A stretch of 37,030 nt of DNA from Bondarzewia mesenterica (lineage: Eukaryota > Basidiomycota > Agaricomycetes > Russulales > Bondarzewiaceae): assembly GCA_004802705.1 (NCBI GenBank), contig SGPL01000233.1:11815-48844 (forward strand), given 5' to 3'. The position numbers were made by a program, and so were the translations under genes. The notes below the pieces were generated by a model. It worked only from the letters and a program-made list of their open reading frames with translations, did no database searches and had not been told where the DNA came from. Of this stretch, positions 1-10,988 are shown in pieces (positions within the stretch are counted from its first letter, which is position 1; each line of letters begins with the position of its first letter).

Positions 1-1367
1 ANGATCATAAGTTNNAAGATGCAAATGCGGCACCGNNTTGACTCACTTCGAGGATTATGCTTAGNGTGGACTCAGGCCCCCTAGACCAGGAGATCGATAC
101 CGAAAGCAGAAAANCGGAGGAAGTGAGCCCCTCCAAGACCCATGCAGACATATTGTGTGACAGTANANGACGGGGTCAGCGAGGGCCGATGACTCAACTT
201 CAGGGATGTAAGNAAGTGTTCATTGGTAGAGAAAGGAGCGGAGGAAGCTTGGAATGCATGTTCGCGAGACTTCGACTGCGTGACCGAAGGAGCAGCGATA
301 GAAAGGAATCCTGACNGTCAGATCATCAGGTATCTCTATTAAAAANACTCCACAAGCAGGGCCGGTGAAACGACGGTTATTATCAGACTTAGGTTGCTCC
401 GTTGCCTTTAGGAGTCGGAAAGGCAGAAATGACTTTTGACACAGCTTGACCTGCCGTCGGTAACAACAAATATCCTACAATCCCAGCCATAAGGTGAGAC
501 AATTTAGAAGATGTTTACTTGCGGTGATACTCAACTTGTTCTTTGTCAAGGATCAGCGGTAGAGCCTGCTTCCGAAAAGGCACACCCCCCACCAGTGATA
601 GGTATGGCGTTGCCAATTCTGTCCATGAACTCCTAATAAGTTATGGTTTCAACTCGAAGTCGCGCACGGCAAGATATACTTACAGGACTCTTGAGGTCTG
701 CTGCCCGGGCCGAAAAGGCGAAGCGATGCAATGGAGCCTCCANGNNNCTGNGANNNNTCNCAGCNGNCNGGNTGCTGAGAATCGCTTCCTCAATCTCCAG
801 GTAACGCCTTCTCCGATGCAGGCGGCCGCCACATAATCATGCAATGGTGATTTAAGCTTGATGAGCGTTCAACGTTCAACGTCAGTTTGGTTCGGGGATG
901 CCTTAGTTAAGGTGAGGTGTTTTTGCTGGAATGCGACTTGCCNGAGCGGATACTCAACGCTACGTGTCGATTGGAAAGGACATTTCTAAGTCTGAAAAAA
1001 CTCGATAGCGGCGTAAGATAAAAAAGATATGGCAATGGTATTTGATACATACTATCATCAGCCATATACGCACAGGCGCCTGTCATCGAAACATCGTTCT
1101 GAGTCTCCACGTGAAGATGAAGTACCTGTAACAATATGGCTCTCCGCATGGACTGTCAGATCACTCACAGCAAGGGCAATTTCTGTTCAAAGNCATCCTC
1201 TGCTCAANCCTAAATCGGTCAAGATGTACCTCCCAATGTTAGGTCTGAATTGTCTGATAAGACACTGCACCGGACGTGATCATGCCTGCAGCAAGTATAT
1301 ATCACAATGAATAGAGATCGCGGAGCTTAATCTCCGCACGAAAAAAAAGGACTAGCCAACACATTCC
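1..1367. other. Gene-poor, N-bearing left edge
   Basis: This stretch holds isolated Ns and one small N cluster near 743-772. Open frames are short on both strands, and none has a recognisable domain or a splice-linked continuation. The Ns continue sparsely into the neighbouring TAPT1 gene, the last near 2653, which fits a low-coverage contig end. Nothing else is visible here beyond the 3' flank of the minus-strand gene that ends at 1368. Confidence 0.6.
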
Positions 1368-3999
1368 TCACCATATCCGCTTGACCATCGTAAAGCGTGT
1401 CAATTCCTCCAACTTCGGCCTCCTCTTCTTTCCGTCCGCGTCATTGGATGTGTCNCCCCCATACTCACGCTCACCAATTTCTGTTGTTGGCGCTGCATCG
1501 TCCCGAGCGTTGTCAAGAAGCGTCTTTAGCTCTCGGTTATACCTCTAGATTGTCAATCAACGACAGAAACGATGAGTGGATGAAAATATGGCCAAGTAGT
1601 GAGAGGGGAAGGCAACGAACTCGCTCATCNTGACCCTCTCCTATCGGATCCCGGCCAAAATCGTTCACTTTATCCGCGACCTCCCTCGCCTCCATTCCCG
1701 CTCTTCGCTTCGTTGCATAACTTACGAGATTGACACCCATGATGATCTTTACCACTACGAAACTATTACGCTGCATCAGCTTGCTGCAAAGTGACCGGCA
1801 CGAGATAGTAACACGGCTGAAAATGCAGACTCACCACACCCAGACCGTCAATCCGAGAGTGCCCCATTTGGCCCGTCTCAAAACAGCCTCCCAGTCCACA
1901 TCCATGCCCCGTCTGAACCAAGCCTCCCACCCGCTTTCGCCCGCCCAAGTCCACCACTGTACACANGCGATACTGATTCCAGAAGCCAATGTGGTGAAAT
2001 AAGCATGGTCAACAGATGTTGGAGCACTATGTGCAGAGGCAGACGACCAAAGCAGGCAGGCGGCTTGCCAACCGATGAGAATTGTTAGAACTGCAAGCGG
2101 AAGNGCGGCGAATCCAAGGCGACGTGCGACAAGAGGGGATTGGTCTACGTAAGTATGCTACGTCCCGACACCGTCAAAAGTTCAAGAAATTGCACAGATG
2201 CAGATGAGAGAATAGGTACCTTTCGCGCGCCAAGGCGGCCGAACGCACTTCCGCTGGCGAGGTCGCGACATAGCACATCCGTGTAGCGTTCATAGACGGA
2301 TGGCCGGATATGGTTGAACTTTGTGATGAAAGCGTGTTTAAGCCAGTCGACGAGCGTTTCGGAAAGCATGACTGTCAATACCGGCTACTCACCCAATGGG
2401 ATCAGAGATCTACAGCAGATAGTGAAAGGCAAAAGNGCGAACATAGGAAATAGTCCACAGGACATTGCCGCCGAACCCACCGCGGAACCATCCAAAGCTC
2501 TTCGGCAGGAAAACNCCTTCAGAGAAGTCGAACTCGGAGCCAGAGAGTTCAATGAGATTGCGAAAGGCGACGAAGAAGAGCATAAGACAGAGAGTAAAGC
2601 GTTCAACGATGTCTGAAATTTTTATATCGAACAGCGTCATTACAATGACTGGNAAAAAGTGGATAATTAGGAAAGCTAAAGCACACCAGCACATGTTATC
2701 TGAAAGAGATTGTCCTTTTCAAATTTCTTGAATACGCTGCCTTTGATCTCCACGAATTGATTAGACATGAGCAAAGACAGAAGTGCGTTGTCGTAGGAGT
2801 TGATGGCTACGTTCAGGCAAAGGAGTTGATAGACCATAACAAGCGCGTGAACCACTAAAAGTCAGGCGACCGAAGGGAACATGATATTCGTCACCTGAGC
2901 GGATGAAAAGGGGAAGGTCCAGAAGCGCACCAATGTAGAGCGTCGCAAGGCAAAAGAAAAGTATCGGGCGGAGAGTATGTGTGGTGAGAGGAACCCTTCG
3001 AGACAGGAGGAGAAGTGTAGAACGAGAGAAAAGACAGTCGATGATATCTTGGCCGATAGAAGCACACAGGCGATCGGCAATCTTTGCATTAAAGTTGCCC
3101 ATTAGCGAGATAATTCAAACGGGAGAAAAGGAATGCCTACTTCTAATGCATTAAATATCACATACAATTTGATGGTGTCCTGTCCTCGGATTGAGTGATA
3201 AATCTTGCTCGCGTCAGTCAAAGGGATTAGAATCATGATGGACAGAGCTAGAAGAAGGGTTCGTAGAACATCAGCCTTTTGCGACGGAGGAAGAGGTGCC
3301 TTGCAGCGTAGAATGGTGTTGACCAGTAGGCGCCAAAGAGCAAGGATGAATCGAATAGGATGAATGGTAAATGTGTAAAGGAATGAGTCAAGACAGAGAA
3401 CGAAGCCAAAGCCGATAATCTGAAAACAGATGTTGATTTTCATGTTGAACACGAGACTTGGAAATATTGGGACTGACCTTTTCCATAGCCAAGGGTATGG
3501 CAAGGAAGTTACTGACTCTCTCCCATTTCAACTCTTGGTGAGAATCAAAGTCCGTAGCCAGAAGCTCCTCTCTGAGATAATCCCAAAGCGAGAAGGGGCG
3601 TTGAGACTGTTCTGGCGGACGCAGAACATCCTGAAGTGGAGGCTCTGGAGGAGGGGGAGATGACGAAATCGGCGTAGGCGGAAGAGACGCATATGCCAGA
3701 GGCATCCTTTCCCGCTGCGGAGTAGCAGAAATAATCGGATACGTCTCCTCTTCAATGTCTGATGTGTCCAGCTCGATATCGTCGTCACTGATATAGCTGG
3801 ACGAGAAGGAGACATCGTGGTCATGGTCCGCACCGGGACTGGACGATGTTGTGCGAAGGCGTGGACGTGAGTGACGGACCGTGCTAGTTCGGGGGAACTT
3901 GGTGTTGTTAGTCCTTCTGAGGCTCTGACTTGAGGACTTGCTGGATATTCGACGCCGGACTTTGACCGAACGATGTGGAGACCGTGAATGCGGAGCCAT
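1368..3999 (-). CDS. TAPT1: TAPT1/Emp65 family ER membrane protein
   Basis: Nine exons on the minus strand (3999-3478, 3419-3141, 3081-2931, 2854-2687, 2612-2443, 2384-2220, 2157-1835, 1762-1621, 1544-1368) join in frame to about 698 codons. The first 150 residues are Ser/Arg/Pro-rich and acidic, probably cytosolic. The rest is the polytopic TAPT1 (DUF747) domain. Diagnostic stretches include IADRLCASIGQDIIDCLFSR, NQFVEIKGSVFKKFEKDNLF and KHAFITKFNHIRPSVYERYT. Family members include human TAPT1 and yeast Emp65, an ER protein linked with the SUN-domain protein Slp1 in folding quality control; that role is carried over by homology. I chose ATG 3999 because the protein from there (MAPHSRSP...) is compact, but an upstream in-frame ATG at 4080 is possible. 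A few codons contain N. The gene is divergent from the mitochondrial TFB gene. Confidence 0.9.
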
Positions 4000-4220
4000 T
4001 GCGTTCAATACTACTACTAACTTGGTAGTACATGAGTTGGGCCGAACGAGGAGTCGATGGACCCGTACGCCCCGATCCATAATTTTCCATTTCCGTACGC
4101 ACCTTTTTTGACGATATCTGTACGCATATGGGTCGGACTAGGGCAAAATGACCCAGTATGTACGCAAACCGGATATTGACAACCATATGTTCCGTGTCTG
4201 CTGACAAATGAGAAACTGAA
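4000..4220. promoter_or_regulatory. Divergent promoter with four GTACGC hexamers
   Basis: The 221 bp between the divergent start codons of the TAPT1 and mitochondrial TFB genes must hold both promoters. The hexamer GTACGC occurs at 4065, 4095, 4120 and 4160, all in the same orientation. Three copies read GTACGCA. I know of no factor to assign to this motif. Part of the interval is also open in frame with TAPT1 if translation starts at 4080. Confidence 0.5.
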
Positions 4221-6114
4221 ATGTTTCGTCTGCGAACGTCTCCAACACTCCAGAGGCTCTGCTACCGTTCTGCTCTCCCATTGTGTTACCCTACCTCTTC
4301 ACGTTTCAATGGTACATCAGCATCGTCGCAGGCAGTTCAAACCGATATTTCTGCGGCTCCCAAGAAGCGCGGCCGTCCAAGGAAACCCGAAGGGGTCGTG
4401 ACAGTTGAACCCAGACCTCGTCGTACAAAAGGCTTGACCATCAAGGCAGAGCGCGAACGTGAGAAAGCCAAACGACAGCAAGAAAACGAGAAGCAAGCGG
4501 CGCGTCTTGAGGAGGAACGCGTACGAAAAGAGCAGCAGCGGTCGGCTTTCGACGAGTCCATCGCCGCGATCAACAATTCGTCGCTTGTCGTGGAGCCATC
4601 CGATGACTATGCACGATTTCCAGCTTTGCCGCGCATGAACGAATGGCGCACATACTTTCCTCCTGCCCCTGTTGTGGTGCGCGACCGTGTTTCAATAAAA
4701 AATCCTCTTTCTTCAGAGGCGGTCGCCAAGAGCTTCATTCGCAATAAGTTGACCAAATCCCGTCAGCCGAAGGTCATTATTGAAGCCTTTCCCGGTGCGT
4801 CTTGCGGTTGTGCCACCTTTTCACATTATACTGAACTTTGTTGACTATAAAGGGCCGGGCTCATTGTCAAGAGCCCTTTTGACTCTACCTCCCACCGAGG
4901 TAGGTAAACTTATAATCTTAGAGGATTATGAACCCTATTTAGACTTCTTACGAGTAAGCTGTTGCTCTTTGTCCTCTCTCATCATCTGTCTCTGAGTTAC
5001 TTTCTAGCCTCTCGAACTAGCAGATCCCCGAGTCAAAGTCATTCCTCTAAGTGGCTTCTCCTGGTCTACCTACTCTACTCTTGACGAGATGGGACTTTTC
5101 GAAGACATGGAGACTGTTCCATGGGATGGTCCCAGTACGTATACGGATTTTGTTTTTCACTCATATTGGCTGCTCGCATTGAACTTTCGCCGCAGTACAT
5201 CCTAGCCTTCATTTTATCACCCATCTCCCTCACAACGGTGCAGGTGAGCAGTTTGTTGCTCAGCTGCTCCGGTGCATTCCCGAAAAATCCTGGCTCTTCA
5301 AGTATGGACGCATCCCCATGAGTTTTCTTCTCGGAGATTGGGTCTGGAGGGTACGTTGTCTTCTGATCAGAAACATCGCAGTCTCCGCCTCACCACAGTA
5401 TATAACTTTAGCGGATATCCGCTTCACCGACGGACCGTGAACGCTGCAAACTAAGTGTAATTGCCGAAGTCGCCGCAAATTGCAGTCTATCGCTTTCTTC
5501 AAATAGTCTTCTTCCGTATAACGACCACTTCCACCCAACACGGGTCAACAGTGGAGCTCATGACCGCAGGCCTGAAAACAGGCGTCTCGGACACCCGCTC
5601 GTGGGCGTTAACATGGTCCCTCTCAAGGAACAGGTAATTTGCTCCTGCCTCGGCATTGACAAAAGACATTTTAATTTATTTTTTTGCTGGAAAGCTCATT
5701 GATAAAGGCAAACTTGGGCAATGGGATTATGTGCTTCGCCGCCTCTTTGTCCTCAAATCGACACCGTTGAAAAACGCCATGAGGTTAGCACCTGTCTTGG
5801 TTTTCCCAATTAAAATATCGTTTGCTTATAGCTCACCTATAGCTCCCTTGCACCGGGAGCCGAATCACTGTTTAAAAGACTTACGGACCCTAATCTCCCG
5901 CCAGAACAGCGTGTCGATATCAAAAAGCAAGTGCGTTCGCTCACGGCGAGAGACTGGGCTCTCATCACAAATGCATTCATTGAGTGGCCCTTCGCTCCTG
6001 AGGTATGCCATTGTCGCGCCTGCATCTCCTTGTTTACTTACTGACGCCAATTCCTGATTGCAGAACCTCACGATTGACTCGTTCCATGGCGCCGATGACC
6101 GACGTTCAATTTAA
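4221..6114 (+). CDS. Mitochondrial transcription factor B-like (rRNA adenine dimethylase-related)
   Basis: Eight exons (4221-4794, 4853-4953, 5008-5134, 5196-5350, 5412-5633, 5695-5783, 5843-6002, 6064-6114) give 492 codons with every junction in frame. The N-terminus MFRLRTSPTLQRLCYR is Arg-rich and acid-free, as in mitochondrial targeting peptides. An AT-hook-like KKRGRPRK lies near residue 50, followed by a charged Glu/Lys/Arg helix at about 75-108. The body resembles the KsgA/Dim1/mtTFB methyltransferase fold. Motif I reads EAFPGPGSLSR near residue 190, followed by ILEDYEPYL and later VIPLSGFSWSTY. The KLSVIAEV stretch and the LGHPLVGVNMVPL region also fit. Family members act as mitochondrial promoter-opening factors (Mtf1/TFB2M) or 12S rRNA dimethylases (TFB1M). 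The sequence does not settle which. No break is seen. Confidence 0.87.
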
Positions 6115-6363
6115 AAAGTTGAACAATTAGTTTTGTCAAACCACCCGGATAGATATCAGATCTATTAATTTAGGAACATGCGGATGTGATCTAGCCTTTG
6201 CTGTCGCCTTTTGTTCGTCACATGGGTGCGGGATGCGTGAAATTGATTACAGTGCATCTAATGATACAAAGAGCCGAAAAGAGCAAACGAAAAAAAAGGA
6301 AAAAAAAGACAAGGTATCGCCGCATGCACCGCACAGCGCTGTAAAGACTGACTGTATTTGCAT

Positions 6364-9300
6364 CTAAGTCGCTTGCGCTTCAGTTTCTGTCCTTTCGGTT
6401 TGCATGATAGGTGGAGGAGACGGAGCCCACTCGATGTCGAGTGGCTCAGGACTGTCGACTTGCTGCATTGACAAGGGTAGAAAAAAACGCTCTGGTAAAT
6501 ATTCCGGGCCTAGATGTGTGATTGCACGAGGGCCATACCTGCGTCTGCGTCGCAACGATCGTTTGCGATGACTCCGCAACTTGCGTAGTCATCTCCGTAA
6601 GCTGCGATTCTTCTTCCTGGGTATTCACGTCTGTCGCCTGAGTCTCCTGCCCGTCTGTCGTATCTACGTCCATCGCCTCGGACTGTGATCGTGTTTGTCT
6701 AGCCGACACATCCGGTGTGCCAGCCTCCGACTTTGTTTGCGAATCTGCATCGTCCACTGCCTTCTTCTTTCGTCCCCTCTTTTCAGGCTTTTCTGGTGGT
6801 GCGGGAGCCGGGAGGCCGAAGAGCGTGGTCTGCCTTGTACTGTCTTTCTTTCCGTTCGACGCTTTGCTGTGCCCGATTGACATACCTGTGATGGAGTAAG
6901 AGGTGACTAATCATTCGAGAACAGGACAATAAGGGAATGTACCCTTGGATTTGGTTGTCTCAGCAGCGTCAACTTTGTCGAAGAAGCTTTCGCTCTTATG
7001 CAAAGATTTATTACTTTCTGAATTGCGCGCGAAGGGATTTCGGTTTGTGTCCGTACTCGGCTTCTTCGCAAATGGGTTAATCTCTACAAACATAATGAGA
7101 CAGAGTTACCTTGCCGAGTATAAACAAACGCACTAGGTTTTGGAGGCGGTAGAGTCACTGCCGATGTCTCTCCTAAAGCTCTTCGTTTCGTGCCTGCAGA
7201 AGAGACTGGCTCATATTCGACTTCATCCCGCTTCCTCTTACTGTCCGCCATAGGAACGTATTCATCATCCATTCGATACTGGTCTTCGACCTCATTGGGC
7301 CTTGGTGTCGCACTGGGCGTTGCTCTCGCAAGACCTGGTCTATGGATGGCAGGCGGTGGTCCAAAATCCTGGAAAGCCTTGATCTTCGATGGTCCCACAT
7401 CCGCCGGGGGTAACCTCGGTGGTGGCACGGGGTCAATATCTCTTGCCCACCTTTTCCTCTTGTCCCTCGCAGCCGCCAGTCTATCGTCTCCTTCTCGGTC
7501 GTCTTTAAGGATTTGCATCTTTTCCTGCAAACCAGGCAGATGGTAGAATGCAGCGACCTTGATCGCCATGTCAAATGAGGCCGTATGATGCAGCATGCGC
7601 GTTAGATCGAGAGCCCGAGGAATCCTGTTTGTTTTACAGGCATTTTGGATGAGTTGGATCAGGTCTTTGTCAAGCCCGAGTTCTCGTCGAGAGATATCGT
7701 CTGTGGTAAGCTCATCCCCAAGAGCGTCGCGACTGATGTCGAGGAAGAAACTTTCGCGGGCGACACTGAAATCCTTTGTTTTTTTGAAAATTCTGGATTG
7801 AAGTGAATTAGTACATACTGTTCTTCCAAAGGTCCGTCCTTGGGATCCTTGCCACGGAAAGGTAAACATAATGACAATTCTTGTATCAAAGGTCTGGGGA
7901 ATCCGGGATATTCTTGTCGTCCCTGTTTCAAAAAAGCACGATCAGCCCACATCTTATATGTGGTAGTGAGAAGAGTTGACCTTGAGTATAAGGCACATGA
8001 ACGTGTCGCCACTAAGTCCAACAGGCCAATATGACTCGTCCTTACCTTGTTTTCGTTCGAGCTTGTTCGTGTCTAGTACACGAACCCAAGTTCCACGGGA
8101 AGTGATCCTGAACCGGGGCATCAGGTATAAGACGCCAACGGAATCGTATGCCGCAGGAGCCTGAACTTCTTATGAGGTCCTGTATATGAGTTGACAGAAA
8201 GTGTTGCTTACGCCTTCCTCGGATATACCAATCCATTTAAGTGTATGTCCTTTTCGAATCGGCAGCTTGCGGTCTTGAAGAACAGTCAGACTCTCGAGTT
8301 CATACAACGTCCCCGTCAAATTTTGTGAGCCTTTCAAACATCAGCATTTAGCCCACGCCAAGGTTCAGCGAACTTACCATCCATCGTAGTAGCACCGTCT
8401 CGATGTACAACAAACACCCATTCGGGACCCGCGACCATTGACACGAAATCACCATCAAGCGGGAGCGAAGCTCGTTCAATGCCCGTCCCCGACAAAAATG
8501 TCAGCTCGTTCTCGCTGGTAGCAATCACAACGTTCCCATTGCCCTGCATATCTCCCTCTGAAAGCTGACGCAAAGATCGAGTTGGAGGCGTTCCACCAGC
8601 TGCAACACCGAGGACATGAAGGCCTTCGTCGAGCTCGTAGGTCCACTCTCCTTGGCTGGCCCAGTTTCCGTAGGGCTTATACAGTACATGGGCACGATGC
8701 TCATTCTCGGGTTGGCACGCATAAATCGCCCCGCGTTCCCCTGCAGAACATCGAGAAAAAATGTAAATGCCCCGACATTTGATCTGCACGCATGCTGCAC
8801 CCACCAAGAGCGGCAAGGTCATATTTAAAGTCATCCGTAAAATGGTAGGCTTTGCGTGCCGAGCTATCATGGAACCTCACGTCAACAACATTATGGGTAT
8901 CCTGGTCGGTAACCTCGATGACCCCGATCATGTTGTATGCTACTAGAGCCATGAGATCTCCGAGCATCGTGATATTCGCTCCTCGGTGCTCACCTAGGTA
9001 GCGTTTTTTGTGCTCGAAAGGCGTGGAGCCAGGCTGGAAAGCCGGTTGTGCCTTAGTAACGCTTACTACAAGAGGGGGAGTGTATCAATGGAACCCGTTT
9101 TGTGAGAATATAGGCCATAAGAGCCTCACCCATCTCCTTAACGAAACCATTGTGACCTCTGACATCCTCAGCTGGCTCGTCATCTTGCAACCCATTCCCG
9201 AGATCGTCCAAGATCCAGTTTTCGTCATCAAAGGCATCCGGACTACCACGATCTTTATCACCGTCGTGTGCGCGAGCGGGGTTCTTCGTATCGTCATCAA

Positions 9301-10705
9301 GAAATAGCGTAGGGGTTGTGTGGCGTTGAACCTTCCGGGTATTGAATGCCGTAGTAGTAGACTTCACGGGATCTGGGGAGGATAACGGAATAGGTTCTGA
9401 CCATCGGTAAAGAGCGCCGTCGTAACTAGTCCAAGCTAACAGATTTTCTGTGGGCGAAAACGCCATCTGGGTCACGAATTCAGAAAGAGGATCCGGAAAT
9501 CTACGAATCGTGGTGAGCATCCTGACATCAGTTCCATTTCAGAAACATGGCGCACTTGAACAGAAGTCTCCTGGTCTGTGTTGACCATACAAATACAGAC
9601 TTATTGCAGGAGGAGGCGAGGTAGACGCCGTTTGGTGAGAGGGCCAGGGCAGTCGTCATGCCAGTAATTGCCTCATCTGAGAACATTGATGACTTCGCCC
9701 ACGTATCACTCTGAAACGTTGCCAGCTCTGCGTTGTCATCTGTGAAGATGCATGCGATGCATAACAAAATGATGCCTACCATGAGCGCGAGTAGCGACGA
9801 CAAAATATTGCCCAGACGGATGCCATACAGCGGAGCAGTCATGAGCGAAATCTGGTGATCTTTTTCAAATATCAGGCCTCTTCCTGTGTATGGATTAAAG
9901 TTATACGTACTTCGAGTCTTTCACAACCGGAATAACACCCTCGATGACTTGAATCTCCTTTGGCTCTTCTTCCGTCACATCCCAAATAATAATTTTGCCA
10001 TCTGCCCCACACGTCGACTTGGCATATCATGAGAAGCCCCATAGGAACACAGCTGGAGAAGCAGGCTCACCAGTAACGACCCTGATGGATGCCATGTAAC
10101 TTACGCACACATGCTGTGTGCGCGTGCAAAGAAGAAACCTTCGCGATGTCTTCAATATCAATCACTCTGACGGACGTCTCACTGAAAATAAGATGGCATT
10201 CAGTAACAATTCGATATATTTTTCAAAAAAGACGCACTCTGACGTGACAGCAATCCTCTTCCCCGCCGGGTCTACCGCGACGCATTGTATTGATGCAGCG
10301 GGTATTCCTGCCACAAGGGCTTGAAACTCATTCTTCCCGTGCCTATACTGCCTCACATCCGAGTCTTGACTTCCGGAAAACCAACTATCGTTCTACGCTG
10401 ATCATTAGAGCCAGAGATCTTAGTTGTGGTAGGTGTAGCAAACGTACGCCAGAAGCCACCGTCACGATTGCTTCCCCAGCCTCAATTGCTGTATCGGGCT
10501 CTTGATCAGAGCCCTTGTTTGTATGCCAGATGCGCACGAAAGTGTCATCTCCTCCAGTGTAACAGTAACTGAGGTACGAAGAGTAGTTAGCCAGAATGGG
10601 GCATCTCAACATGGGCAAATAAACGCACGAGCCATCTCGCGAAAACGCTAGACATGTGGTTCCGGACGAATGAGCATAGTTGATAGCTGTCTTTTGTGAC
10701 GCCAT
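6364..10705 (-). CDS. MCL1: Ctf4/Mcl1/WDHD1 replisome adaptor, one apparent frameshift
   Basis: Eighteen exons run from ATG 10705 to TAG 6364, about 1157 codons once one missing base near 10101 is allowed for. The N-terminus is a WD40 propeller ([64 protein letters not shown]). The middle matches the Mcl1/Ctf4 SepB-type domain ([92 protein letters not shown]). The C-terminal tail is basic and acidic in turn, with two NPFA motifs, [12 protein letters not shown] and QTTLFGLP. In yeasts and animals this protein trimerises and links DNA polymerase alpha and cohesion factors to CMG helicase. At about 10098-10104 the conserved VRK-VTWHP run changes frame. The sum of exons is 3473 nt, one short of a multiple of three. 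Two MCB boxes lie upstream. Confidence 0.9.
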
Positions 10706-10794
10706 AGTGGAGAAAGAGCCTATAGCACCTGCAGTCCTAGGGCGAGTGAGAAGACAACTTGAGACTAGGTGACTCGCAGCAAACGCGCGTTTTG

Positions 10795-10812
10795 ACGCGT
10801 AATGTCACGCGT
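10795..10812. promoter_or_regulatory. Two MluI cell-cycle boxes (ACGCGT)
   Basis: Perfect ACGCGT palindromes occur at 10795-10800 and 10807-10812, about 90-107 bp upstream of the Mcl1 start codon. A related GC-rich ACGCGCGT lies at 10783-10790. In ascomycete yeasts ACGCGT is the MBF site that drives G1/S genes, including many replication genes. The position in the 283 bp divergent promoter of a replisome gene fits that role. Binding in this organism is inferred. Confidence 0.65.
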
Positions 10813-10988
10813 AAGTCACATTCATAATTCGAGGCATCGATCGCAAAAGCGACTCGTCCAGACTCACGGCGTACCACGACCATTCAATTATTCAGGAGTC
10901 GAAGACAGACTGCTGGTAAGTTATTGGCGGCCTTGAAGCTCATCTTGTTTAAATTTCATTTGCCCAATTGACTTTTATATTTCGAGCC

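Noticed and set aside
10078..10101. A mini-intron in Mcl1 starting GTAAGTTAC
   Set aside because: It is only about 23 nt and would remove the conserved WHPS part of a WD repeat. A missing base explains the sequence better.
10968..10970. TTG start for the mitochondrial kinase
   Set aside because: An ATG at 10989 in the same frame gives a good presequence.
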